This document shows, in pieces, positions 54,106 through 62,607 of a stretch of 64,000 bases of DNA. This stretch comes from Caldilineaceae bacterium (lineage in GTDB: Bacteria; Chloroflexota; Anaerolineae; Caldilineales; Caldilineaceae). The notes under the pieces are model-generated. The model was not told the origin of the DNA and made no database searches. It saw only the letters and a program-made list of their open reading frames with translations. Each line of letters begins with the position of its first letter. Position 1 is the first letter of the stretch. The position numbers and the translations under genes are program-made. Where the stretch lies: NCBI GenBank assembly GCA_958295845.1, contig OY282376.1, positions 1,191,022 to 1,255,021 on the forward strand. Reading direction: 5' to 3'.

Positions 54106-54739
54106 GTACGCACTGGACGAAATCGCGGCCCAGCAGGTCGTCGTGGGCGGAGAATGTGATGGTGGAGTTGGGGGTGATTCCCGGAATGAGACTCACTAGA
54201 GTAAGCGTGTTGTCTTGATGAGAGATTACCAGATCGACATTTTGCTCGAGGGGGTCCATCATCAGTGTTTGCTCATCGGAATTGGGGTTGTATTTCAACA
54301 CACCGCCCCGAACTGCGGCATTGACATCGCGCATTATGCCGCGCGAGTTTTCTGTAAACCGGGTGGCGGCATAAGAAGCCTGTAGCCAGTAATCGAATTG
54401 GTTGAGCGTAAGATTGGGGTCGCCATCAGTATTGATCGCCACAACCCACATGTACTCTATGCGGTTATCCGGCACGCCTTTCCGGTTAAATTCCAATCGC
54501 TTGGGGATTCCTCTCAGGTGGAATACAGCCGTGAGTGTTTCGCCATCCAGTTCAGAGCTTGCGCCAACTATATCGACATAGTTGGGTAAGTCATCTGAAA
54601 CCCACCCCTCTGCGCTTTGTCCTGGCAGCATAACTAAACTACCCGTGGAACACTTTGTGAGGTGTTGCGGCGGCCGTTGCGGTATGGGATTGCAGGCAGC
54701 GAGTAAGAGGGCGAACACCACAACCAGTATTGTCTTCAA
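54098..54739 (-). CDS. small lipoprotein of unknown function
   Basis: A 213-residue exported protein with signal MKTILVVVFALLLAAC; Cys16 would be lipidated. The mature part has beta-strand patterns (LTAVFHLRGIPKRLEFNRKG, YMWVVAINTDGDPNLTLNQF, NTLTLVSLIPGITPNSTITF), suggesting a single immunoglobulin-like or beta-sandwich domain. The WVVAINTDGD segment resembles domains found in secreted proteins of Chloroflexota, but I cannot name the family. The start is a TTG at 54739. Its 3' end overlaps the IS3 remnant, so the original C-terminus may have been altered by the insertion. Confidence 0.7.
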   Translation of the reverse strand: MKTILVVVFALLLAACNPIPQRPPQHLTKCSTGSLVMLPGQSAEGWVSDDLPNYVDIVGASSELDGETLTAVFHLRGIPKRLEFNRKGVPDNRIEYMWVVAINTDGDPNLTLNQFDYWLQASYAATRFTENSRGIMRDVNAAVRGGVLKYNPNSDEQTLMMDPLEQNVDLVISHQDNTLTLVSLIPGITPNSTITFSAHDDLLGRDFVQCVPG

Positions 54740-54792
54740 TATGGGGGTCTACTATGCTCTCTGCGTCGGCGTGACGCAAAAGGGTTGAGCCG

Positions 54793-54957
54793 TCACGGTT
54801 TGTGATGGTCTTTGGGGGACAGGAGTTGCTTAAGTTTTTTCCATAGGTGTCTTCTGCGTCTCCATGGTGTGCTGCTGGTGACGATCCACCAGACGATCAG
54901 GATGGCGGGGATCAGCAGGATGAATTCGGCGTTGTCCATGAAGGGATAGTAGTTCAT
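54793..54957 (-). CDS. small membrane protein, hypothetical
   Basis: A 54-residue frame with one predicted membrane helix (EFILLIPAILIVWWIVTSS) followed by a strongly basic tail (WRRRRHLWKKLKQLL), an arrangement of a bona fide single-pass membrane protein with positive-inside topology. There is no convincing ribosome binding site, so expression is uncertain. It is upstream of the lipoprotein gene on the same strand, 53 bp away. No function can be assigned. Confidence 0.4.
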   Translation of the reverse strand: MNYYPFMDNAEFILLIPAILIVWWIVTSSTPWRRRRHLWKKLKQLLSPKDHHKP

Positions 54958-55458
54958 GGTCGTAGGTTATGGTGTGGTGGGTCCCGGTGTTTGGTCCACG
55001 GAATGGGGAGAATTAGGTGCATTTGGGTGGATGCGGTCTTTCATTGCTGTAGATGTCGAAGTAGGCGGTCTAGTCGGTTTGCAGATGGCGCGCCAGGTCA
55101 TACTGGTTGAGAGATGTGTTCTCGGAACTGACGCTGCGCGATAGGCGTTGGCGGAAGACGCGGCCGAGGCCATCGATGCTGGCTTGGATGTCGGCTGCGT
55201 GCAGGCAGGCGTGTGACGCTGTTGACTCTTGACTCTTGACCATTGAACTGGCTCTCCACGGACTTGGCGATCAGGTCCATTATACACCAGATCTCGCGGT
55301 CCAGTTTCTGGGGTCCACTTCAAGCTTGGGCAGGGCCGGAGGAAGAGTGTCGACGTTTCGTCAACGGTGTCAAGCCCACGAGGAGGGCACCCACAAGGGG
55401 TGCCCCTACGGGGACTGGCGGCGCGGAGGTGGGGGGGCGCTGTGGTATACTTGCGGGG
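54958..55458. other. 500-bp region between island and O-antigen ligase gene
   Basis: Contains no convincing gene. A 57-codon minus-strand frame from ATG 55243 to 55070 has no family resemblance. A heptamer GACTCTT is repeated in tandem near 55226. A palindromic repeat is found at 55385-55405. The upstream extension of the ligase frame runs through this area but lacks membrane or family features. Confidence 0.4.
55385..55405. repeat. short palindromic repeat element (GGGCACCC-ACAAG-GGGTGCCC)
   Basis: A perfect 8-bp inverted repeat with a 5-nt loop ACAAG, flanked by GAGG and CTACGGGGA. Sequences of this form (a hairpin preceded or followed by GTAGGGG) recur in intergenic regions of several bacterial groups, as I recall. 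It lies about 55 bp before the start codon of the next gene and may fold in its leader. Confidence 0.6.
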
Positions 55459-56970
55459 ATGATCCAGACAGCGTATTCGCAGTTCGCCGAGACTGTATTA
55501 TCTACGAGGCCACTTGTGCGGCGGGGCGCGATTGGCCTGATTTTGGCTGGCGGGGCGCTCTTTATCGCCCTCCTCATCGGCGTCGCCGGGCCGTTGATCG
55601 CACTCGTTCTGGCGGCGGCGATTGTCGGCGGTACGCTCATCCTATTGGATACCCACTGGGGCTATGTGGCCCTGGTTGGCGTTGTCTTCGTACTGCCCTT
55701 TGCCAGCTTGCCGTTTCGTCTTGGCTTCAAACCGACTTTTCTGGATGCTGCGCTGGGGGCTCTCGTCTTCGTTTGGGCCCTCAAACTGGTCGCGGGCGGG
55801 CCGGGATTCTCTTTTTCTCGCTCGGCGCGTAGAGCAGGACTTTCCCGGGCCCGCGAGTTTTTGATCTCCCCGATTGGACTGCTGATTGGGCTCTTCATGC
55901 TGATGGCGGTGTTCAGTTTCATCTATGGCATGTCCCACAGCCGGCCTACGAGCACCATCATCCGCCGCTTCGGCGAGATTCTGCTGGGAATCGGCCTCTT
56001 TTTTGTCGTTATCAACACTGTGCGCACGCACGTAGAACTGGCGTGGGTGACCCGCTGGCTGTTCCTGGCGGCCTGGGCGTGCGCCTCGATCGCGGTGGTG
56101 TTCTACGTTATTCCTGAGGCCTGGACCGTGCGGGTTCTGAATGCGCTTGTACGATTCGACTATCCCGGCGGCTTCGGCGCGCTGCGCTGGATCGAAGACG
56201 ACCCGGACGGCACGATGCGGGCGATTGGCACGGCGGTTGACCCCAATGTATTGGGGGGCATGATGATCCTGGCGGCGGCGATGGTCGGGCCGCAGCTCAT
56301 TTCGCCGCAGGGGCTCTTCCCCCGATGGCTGAGCATTCTGGTCTTCGCCACCGTCGTGCTGGCGCTCTATCTGACATTCAGCCGCTCCGCTCTATTTGGC
56401 ATGATGGCGGCGCTCGCGGTGCCGGCTGTGCTCAAGTACAGGCGTCTCCTGCCCCTCGGAATCTTGCTGGGCCTGATGCTGTTTCTTCTGCCGCAGACGC
56501 AGGACTACGTTGCCCGTCTGCTGGAAGGGCTTGCCGGCGAGGATGTGGCAACACAGATGCGCTTTGGTGAGTACAAGGACGCTCTGATTCTGATTCGCCG
56601 CTATCCGCTCTTCGGTGTCGGTTTTTCGGGGGTGCCCGACATCGACATCTATCTCGGCGTCAGTATGTTCTACCTGACCCTGGCCGAGAACATGGGCGTT
56701 ATCGGCCTATTGATCTTTCTGGCGGTGATGATTGGCTTTTTCGGCATGTTTGTGAACGCCTGGCGCGCCGGTGTCGCGCCCGAAAGAGAACCGCTGCTCC
56801 TCGGTTTTGGCGGCGCCATCCTGGGGGCCCTGGTCAGCGGGGTCGCGGACCACTACTGGTTCAACCTTACCTATCCCCATATGACGGTTCTGTTCTGGAT
56901 GTTCATCGGCCTGGCCGTTGCAACCATCCTGGTCGAGAAGGAAAGCGCTGCGCTGGCTCGAGACTCCTGA
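55459..56970 (+). CDS. O-antigen ligase family membrane protein
   Basis: A 503-residue integral membrane protein with about 12 helices, resembling the O-antigen ligase/polymerase (Wzy_C) family. The first helices include [20 protein letters not shown] and [15 protein letters not shown]. The conserved family region is [20 protein letters not shown] and [19 protein letters not shown]; a large periplasmic loop follows near [20 protein letters not shown] with the [12 protein letters not shown] motif. Such proteins join or polymerise surface glycans at the outer face of the membrane. ATG 55459 is chosen because it gives a normal N-terminus; upstream frame is low-complexity. No glycosyltransferase genes are adjacent, so its glycan is unknown. 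Confidence 0.85.
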   Translation: MIQTAYSQFAETVLSTRPLVRRGAIGLILAGGALFIALLIGVAGPLIALVLAAAIVGGTLILLDTHWGYVALVGVVFVLPFASLPFRLGFKPTFLDAALGALVFVWALKLVAGGPGFSFSRSARRAGLSRAREFLISPIGLLIGLFMLMAVFSFIYGMSHSRPTSTIIRRFGEILLGIGLFFVVINTVRTHVELAWVTRWLFLAAWACASIAVVFYVIPEAWTVRVLNALVRFDYPGGFGALRWIEDDPDGTMRAIGTAVDPNVLGGMMILAAAMVGPQLISPQGLFPRWLSILVFATVVLALYLTFSRSALFGMMAALAVPAVLKYRRLLPLGILLGLMLFLLPQTQDYVARLLEGLAGEDVATQMRFGEYKDALILIRRYPLFGVGFSGVPDIDIYLGVSMFYLTLAENMGVIGLLIFLAVMIGFFGMFVNAWRAGVAPEREPLLLGFGGAILGALVSGVADHYWFNLTYPHMTVLFWMFIGLAVATILVEKESAALARDS

Positions 56971-57029
56971 GAGCCTTCCCGGCGTAAAGAACTCTGTTGC
57001 CGGAAACGGAAGGTCGAGAGAAAGAACGT

Positions 57030-58091
57030 ATGAAGAGAGCGACAACAGGTCTGCACAGTGAAGTGAATAGGATGGGCGCGGTCCGCATCGATCCGGTGCC
57101 GGATGCTGGACCCGGTTCTGACGCCGCATCGACTGTCTTCGAGATGGATCTTCATCCCCTGCCTGCTGAAGAGGCTGGCAAGGGGCCAGGACAGCTCACG
57201 CGCGGGCGGCGGCCGTCGTGGCTGCGCGTGCGTTCAGCCGATACGCCCAGGTTCCGTGAGCTCAAGGAGCTGTTTCGCGGCAAGAGTCTCAACACGGTCT
57301 GCGAAGAGGCGATGTGCCCCAACATCGGCGAATGTTGGGGCAGGGGCACGGCTACCTTCCTGCTGATGGGGGATACGTGCACGCGCTCCTGCGGCTTCTG
57401 CAAGATCAAGACCGGGCGGCCCGGCCTGTTGGACCCGGACGAGCCGCGCCGCATCGGCGAGAGCGTTCAGAGTATGAATCTGCAGCACGCCGTGTTGACA
57501 AGCGTCAACCGCGATGAGCAGCCGGACGGCGGCGCGTGGGTCTTTGCCGAGAGTATACACTGGATCCGGCGTCTGCAGCCGGGATGCACTGTGGAGGTCC
57601 TTATTCCCGACTTCAAGGGGGACTGGGCCGCGCTGCAGACGGTCATGGACGCCAAGCCGGAGATCCTCAACCACAATACCGAGACCGTCGACCGCCTCTA
57701 CAGTACTGTACGGCCCCAGGCCCGCTACCACCGTTCGCTGGAACTGCTGCAGAGGGCCAAAGGCATTGACCAGCAGGCCTTGACGAAATCCGGGATCATG
57801 ATCGGGCTAGGGGAGACCTGGGAGGAAATCCTGGTGGTGATGGATGATCTGCGGGCGCACGACGTCGACATCATGACCATCGGCCAGTATCTGCAGCCGA
57901 GCCGGTTTCACCTGCCGATCGTCGGCTACTACACGCCCGAGCAGTTCGACCGCCTGCGTGAAGAAGGCGAGCGCAGAGGCTTCCGCTGGATGGAGTGCGG
58001 CCCGCTCGTGCGCAGCAGCTACCACGCTGACGGCCAAGCCCATCTGAGCCCGAGAGTGGATGCGACGGCAGATTTTCAGGGGGAGCGTTGA
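57030..58091 (+). CDS. lipA: lipoyl synthase
   Basis: A 353-residue radical-SAM enzyme that inserts two sulfur atoms into octanoyl groups on 2-oxoacid dehydrogenase and glycine-cleavage proteins. The auxiliary cluster motif is [12 protein letters not shown] and the radical-SAM motif CTRSCGFC. Further landmarks are [35 protein letters not shown] and the C-terminal VRSSYHAD with the Ser that ligates the auxiliary cluster. The N-terminus is about 40 residues longer than usual; ATG 57030 is selected for its GAGAGAAAG ribosome binding site, but starts at 57072 or 57144 are possible. No lipB gene is adjacent. Confidence 0.95.
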   Translation: MKRATTGLHSEVNRMGAVRIDPVPDAGPGSDAASTVFEMDLHPLPAEEAGKGPGQLTRGRRPSWLRVRSADTPRFRELKELFRGKSLNTVCEEAMCPNIGECWGRGTATFLLMGDTCTRSCGFCKIKTGRPGLLDPDEPRRIGESVQSMNLQHAVLTSVNRDEQPDGGAWVFAESIHWIRRLQPGCTVEVLIPDFKGDWAALQTVMDAKPEILNHNTETVDRLYSTVRPQARYHRSLELLQRAKGIDQQALTKSGIMIGLGETWEEILVVMDDLRAHDVDIMTIGQYLQPSRFHLPIVGYYTPEQFDRLREEGERRGFRWMECGPLVRSSYHADGQAHLSPRVDATADFQGER

Positions 58092-58095
58092 ACTG

Positions 58096-58140
58096 CAGGG
58101 GTCAGGGATCAGGGGTCAGGGGTTAGGGGTCAGGGGTTGG
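58096..58140. repeat. GGGGTCA/GGGGTTA tandem repeat
   Basis: About six units of a 7-bp motif (GGGGTCA, GGGATCA, GGGGTTA variants) lie between lipA and the convergent methyltransferase gene. The plus strand has six runs of three or four G, spaced 3-4 bases apart, and could form a G-quadruplex. This may act as a transcription barrier between the convergent genes; no hairpin terminator is visible. Confidence 0.75.
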
Positions 58141-58145
58141 TAGCC

Positions 58146-59123
58146 TCACTCGGCGTCGTGATTTGAGTCGGGCTGCGTTGCGGCTGGAGAACCTGGATCG
58201 TACTGTCCTGACGGGAGGCCGAGCCTCTTGCCGGCCACTTCGATATAGTCCGGGGAGATTTCGTAGCCGATCCAGCTGCGGCCTGCTTCCTGCGCGGCCA
58301 CGGCGGTTGTACCGCTGCCCATGAAGGGGTCCAACACGACATCGTTGGAGTAGGTGTAGAGTTGGATGCAGCGGGCCGGCAGCTCCACAGGGAAGGGGGC
58401 AGGATGCTTCACTTTCCTGGCCGACTCGGCGGGGAACTCCCACACACTCTTTGTCCACTCCAGGAAGCTGTCTCTGCCGATCGTTGCTTGTTTCTGCTCG
58501 CCTTCAGGTTTCTTGCGGGCAAAATCCCCTTTGCAGAAGACCAGGATGTACTCGTGCACATCCCTCAGTACAGGATTTGAAGGCGAGCGCCAGCTGCCCC
58601 AGGCGCAGGACGACCCCGCGCTGGCCTGTTTGTTCCAGATGATCTGACCCCGCATCATAAAGCCAACCTCCAACATGTCGGCGGTAATGAACGCGCTCAG
58701 CGGCAGATAGGGTCTGCGGCCGACATTGGCGACGTTGATGCAGGCCCTGCCGCCATGCACGAGCACGCGGAAGGTCTCTGCCCATACCTCTTTGAGGAAG
58801 CGGCGGTATTCCTCAACACTCATGTCCTCGTCGTAATCTTTGCCTACGTTGTAGGGCGGGGAGGTCACCATCAGATGCACGCTGTTATCGGGCAACTCGT
58901 GCATTGCGCTGCTGCTGTGTGCATAGAGGCGGTTCAGCTCAGGAACCGGGTTCTCGGGGGACGGACCGCCTGCTACGGTCTGGGGCTCATCATAGATCTT
59001 TCGTCCATAGAAGTCGCTTGAGTCGTATCCGATCCTGGCGCTGGTCCCAAACGACTGCATCTTGTTTTTCGGCTTTATCTTGTTCTTCGGCTTTGATGTC
59101 TTGGTCACAGAGGGATACTCCAT
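58146..59123 (-). CDS. site-specific DNA methyltransferase, beta class
   Basis: A 325-residue DNA methyltransferase. The catalytic motif IV TSPPYNVGKDYDED comes first and the AdoMet-binding motif I DPFMGSGTTAVAAQEAGR last, the beta-class order. TSPPY is more usual for N4-cytosine methylases, though N6-adenine enzymes also have it. The start is uncertain: ATG 59123 is chosen, with ATG 59060 closer to the conserved region; the N-terminus has a repeated KPKNKIKPKNK segment. No restriction endonuclease gene is adjacent, so it is a solitary methylase, which could have regulatory or protective function. The recognition sequence cannot be predicted. Confidence 0.9.
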   Translation of the reverse strand: MEYPSVTKTSKPKNKIKPKNKMQSFGTSARIGYDSSDFYGRKIYDEPQTVAGGPSPENPVPELNRLYAHSSSAMHELPDNSVHLMVTSPPYNVGKDYDEDMSVEEYRRFLKEVWAETFRVLVHGGRACINVANVGRRPYLPLSAFITADMLEVGFMMRGQIIWNKQASAGSSCAWGSWRSPSNPVLRDVHEYILVFCKGDFARKKPEGEQKQATIGRDSFLEWTKSVWEFPAESARKVKHPAPFPVELPARCIQLYTYSNDVVLDPFMGSGTTAVAAQEAGRSWIGYEISPDYIEVAGKRLGLPSGQYDPGSPAATQPDSNHDAE

Positions 59124-59429
59124 CCGGGGCTGACTGCACTCCGGGACTGTATGCACTCCGACACTGAATGCAGCCGGGCGTGAGCAAGCAGCGAGCAAAC
59201 ACCAGCCGAGTATGATTAACTGCCGCGGATATGTCAAGTCCTGCCAACGTACGGTATGCGTCTCATAACTGCGGGGGGACTGCGGGGGGACTGCGGGGGA
59301 ACGGCAGGGGAACTGCGGGGAAACGGCAGGGGTCGGGGGGCTGAGACAGCGGGTGGGGGACAGACACTGTTGGCTAGACACCTTTCTCTAGACACTTTGC
59401 TGGGGAAGAATTAGCACGGTGGTCTAGTA

Positions 59430-59495
59430 AGGGCGGGGCGTTGCGGGGGCGCAGCCCCCGCACAAGAGAGGGCCGAAGGCCCGAACGCCCAAATG
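59430..59495 (-). repeat. dispersed G+C-rich palindromic repeat, copy 2
   Basis: Opposite-strand counterpart of the element at 22427-22486. Read on the minus strand it contains GGGCGTTCGGGCCTTCGGCCC, CTTGTGCGGGGGC and GCAACGCCCCGCC in the same order. It has two nested hairpins (GGGCCTTCGGCCC and GCGGGGGC/GCCCCCGC). It lies in the 716-bp gap between the methyltransferase and aconitase genes; the rest of the gap has only G-rich short repeats (for example ACTGCGGGGGAACGGCAGGGG near 59290) and no gene. Confidence 0.65.
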
Positions 59496-59839
59496 CAAGG
59501 AGAGAGCGAAGAGGAGAGAGGAGAGAGTGACACTGACTGGGCTGACGGAGATTGGGACTGAAGACAATCGTGGCCAGGTTGACAAGAGAGGTATACGAAA
59601 GTTTGCACCTGTTTTGGGATGCTCGCCAAAGTAGGCGGCGCCGTCCCAGATAGGTGTGGCCGGGGGGCCCACATGGGGGATCCTTTCGTTCAAGAAGGGA
59701 CCCTGAAATTATGTCTTCTGTAACTGGTACAGGTATCATATGACTGATCGTCAGGAAGTAGACCAGGCTGGCGCGAAGGGGGATTTCGGTCCCGCCCGGC
59801 GCCAAGCCACACAGTCAGACCAATTTACAAGGGGGTGAA

Positions 59840-62590
59840 ATGGCTCGACAGGACTATTTCAACGCACGCGATACCCTCCACACGCGCCGCGGGCCGGTTG
59901 GTATTTACCGGCTGGACGCTCTCGAAAAACTCGCTTCGGCCAACGTGAACCGGCTGCCTTTTTCCATCAAGGTGCTGCTGGAGGCGGCTCTGCGCCAGGC
60001 CGAGGGCTTCGAGATCACCCGCGACTCGATCGAGACCATCGCCAGCTGGGGACCGGATACCGCCGGAAAAATTGAAATCCCATTCAAGCCGGCGCGGGTC
60101 ATTCTTCAGGACTTTACCGGTGTGCCCAGTGTCGTCGACCTGGCCGCGCTGCGCAGCGCCATGGCGCGCATGGGCGGCGATGCCAACAAGATCAACCCGG
60201 TCGTGCCGGTGGACCTGGTTATCGACCACTCGGTCCAGGTGGACCGATTCGGCTCGGCTGCCGCGCTCTTCTTCAACGCCGAGCGCGAATTCGAGCGCAA
60301 CCGCGAGCGCTACGAGTTTCTCAAGTGGGGGCAGCGCGCCTTCGATAACTTCCGCGTGGTCCCGCCCGCAACCGGCATCGTCCATCAGGTGAATCTGGAG
60401 TATCTGGCCAGCGTTGTGCAGACTTCCCCCGCAGAGGACGCCGACGCGCCAGAAGCTTACCCCGACTCTCTTGTCGGAACCGACAGCCATACCACGATGA
60501 TCAACGGTCTCGGCGTGCTCGGTTGGGGCGTGGGCGGTATCGAAGCCGAGGCCGTCATGTTGGGCCAGCCCATCTACATGCTGATGCCCGACGTCGTCGG
60601 TTTCAAGCTGACCGGGGCCCTGCCCGAGGGCGCAACGGCGACCGACCTCGTGCTGCGGGCGACCGAGATGCTGCGTCAGCAGGGTGTCGTGGGCAAGTTC
60701 GTCGAGTACTTCGGGCCCGGGCTGGGCCAGCTCAGCCTGCCCGATCGGGCGACCCTGGCCAATATGTCGCCCGAATACGGCGCGACAATGGGCTTCTTCC
60801 CGGTCGATCAGGAGACACTGCGCTACCTCGCCGACACCGGGCGCGACCCGGAGGCAATCGATCTTGTCGAGCGCTACTGTAAAGAGCAGGGTCTCTTCCA
60901 CACTGAGGACACGCCCGACCCCGTCTTCGGTGAGATCATCGAATTGGACATGGATACCGTGCGCCCCAGCCTGGCAGGACCGAAGCGGCCCCAGGACCGC
61001 ATCGCCCTCTCTGACATGAAGTCCCGTTGGGGCGGAATGCTCTCGGCCCCAGTGGGCCCGCAGGGTTTTGGCCTGGAAAGCGCCGAGTTGGACAACCGCG
61101 CCGAGGTCAACTTCAAGGGCACCGACTTTTCGCTGGAGCACGGCGACGTCGTGATCGCCGCCATTACCTCCTGCACCAACACCAGCAACCCCTCCGTCAT
61201 GATCGGCGCCGGCCTGCTGGCCAAGAAGGCGGTAGAACGGGGCCTGGACGTAAAGCCGTGGGTGAAGACCAGCCTGGCGCCCGGTTCAAAGGTCGTCACA
61301 AGCTACCTGGAGGCGAGCGGGCTGATCCCGTATCTGCAGGCCCTCAACTTCCATACCGTCGGCTACGGGTGCACAACCTGCATCGGCAACAGCGGCCCCC
61401 TGCCGGAACCGATCCGGGACGCCATTCACGACGCCGATCTGGTCGCGGCCTCGGTACTGAGCGGCAACCGCAACTTCGAAGGGCGCATCGGCCCCGACGT
61501 GCGCGCCAACTTCCTGGCCTCGCCGCCGCTGGTGGTGGCCTATGCGATCGCCGGTACCGTGAATATCGACCTGGACAACGATCCCCTGGGCTACGATCCC
61601 ACCGGCGAGCCGGTCTTCCTGCGTGACGTGTGGCCGAGCCAGGAGGAGATCCAGGCCGAGATCCATCGCAGTCTCAAGCCGGACCTGTTTCGCCAGCAGT
61701 ACGGCAACGTCTTCACCGGCAACGAACAGTGGAATGAGGTGCCGATCTCCGGCGGCGATCTCTACGCCTGGCGTTCCGACAGCACCTACATTCAGGAGCC
61801 CTCCTTCTTCCAGGATATGGGCACTGAGCTGCCACCGGTGCAGCCGATCGTCGGCGCGCGCGTGCTGGCCGTCATGCCGGACAGCACCACGACCGATCAC
61901 ATCAGCCCGGCCGGCGCTATCGCCCCAGACAGCCCGGCAGGACGCTATCTGACCGAGCAGGGCGTTCCCCGCTCCGAATGGAACAGCTACGGCAGCCGGC
62001 GCGGCAATCACGAAGTGATGATGCGGGGCACCTTCGCCAACATTCGTATCAAGAATCAGATGCTGGACGGCGTCGAAGGCGGTTACACGGCCTACATCCC
62101 CGCCGCGGCCGGGCAGGTGACGGCGGCCTCCCCAGGTCTTGAAGAGATGGCTATCTGGGATGCGGCGGCCAAGTATGAGCAGGAGGGCACGCCGCTGATC
62201 ATCCTCGCCGGCAAGGAGTACGGGACCGGCTCCAGCCGTGACTGGGCCGCGAAGGGGCCCTGGTTGCAGGGCGTCAGAGCCGTGATCGCCGAGAGCTTCG
62301 AGCGCATCCATCGCTCCAATCTGGTCGGGATGGGGATCCTGCCACTGCAGTTCGCGGAAGGTCAGAACATGCAGTCTCTCGACCTCAGCGGCTTCGAAAC
62401 CTATGACATTCTCGGCCTGACCGAGGAGATGAGGCCCAACCAGGCGTATACCGTGCGCGTGACCCGCGACCGCGGCACCGTCGGTGAATTCCAGGTCACC
62501 AGCCGGCTGGATACGCCTGTGGAAGTGAACTACTATAAGAATGGCGGGATTTTGCACACCGTTTTGCGGCGTCTCGTCAAGGAAGAATGA
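59840..62590 (+). CDS. acnA: aconitate hydratase
   Basis: A 916-residue cytosolic enzyme of the TCA cycle that interconverts citrate and isocitrate. The length and order fit the AcnA/IRP1 type: catalytic domains with [19 protein letters not shown], the [4Fe-4S] ligands Cys in SCTNTSNPS and two Cys in [13 protein letters not shown], then the swivel domain with [20 protein letters not shown] and [17 protein letters not shown] (catalytic Ser/Arg). A strong ribosome binding site (AAGGGGGTG) precedes the ATG. It is followed after 17 bp by the M3 oligopeptidase gene, so the two may be co-transcribed. All active-site segments are intact. Confidence 0.97.
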   Translation: MARQDYFNARDTLHTRRGPVGIYRLDALEKLASANVNRLPFSIKVLLEAALRQAEGFEITRDSIETIASWGPDTAGKIEIPFKPARVILQDFTGVPSVVDLAALRSAMARMGGDANKINPVVPVDLVIDHSVQVDRFGSAAALFFNAEREFERNRERYEFLKWGQRAFDNFRVVPPATGIVHQVNLEYLASVVQTSPAEDADAPEAYPDSLVGTDSHTTMINGLGVLGWGVGGIEAEAVMLGQPIYMLMPDVVGFKLTGALPEGATATDLVLRATEMLRQQGVVGKFVEYFGPGLGQLSLPDRATLANMSPEYGATMGFFPVDQETLRYLADTGRDPEAIDLVERYCKEQGLFHTEDTPDPVFGEIIELDMDTVRPSLAGPKRPQDRIALSDMKSRWGGMLSAPVGPQGFGLESAELDNRAEVNFKGTDFSLEHGDVVIAAITSCTNTSNPSVMIGAGLLAKKAVERGLDVKPWVKTSLAPGSKVVTSYLEASGLIPYLQALNFHTVGYGCTTCIGNSGPLPEPIRDAIHDADLVAASVLSGNRNFEGRIGPDVRANFLASPPLVVAYAIAGTVNIDLDNDPLGYDPTGEPVFLRDVWPSQEEIQAEIHRSLKPDLFRQQYGNVFTGNEQWNEVPISGGDLYAWRSDSTYIQEPSFFQDMGTELPPVQPIVGARVLAVMPDSTTTDHISPAGAIAPDSPAGRYLTEQGVPRSEWNSYGSRRGNHEVMMRGTFANIRIKNQMLDGVEGGYTAYIPAAAGQVTAASPGLEEMAIWDAAAKYEQEGTPLIILAGKEYGTGSSRDWAAKGPWLQGVRAVIAESFERIHRSNLVGMGILPLQFAEGQNMQSLDLSGFETYDILGLTEEMRPNQAYTVRVTRDRGTVGEFQVTSRLDTPVEVNYYKNGGILHTVLRRLVKEE

Positions 62591-62607
62591 GAAGGGAATA
62601 TCGCTCT

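Noticed and set aside
55070..55243. 57-codon minus-strand frame before the O-antigen ligase gene
   Set aside because: Weak start, no recognisable features and surrounded by low-complexity repeats.
59825..62557. Long minus-strand frames (438 and 423 codons) opposite aconitase
   Set aside because: Antisense shadows caused by high G+C third positions; the plus-strand product is an intact aconitase.
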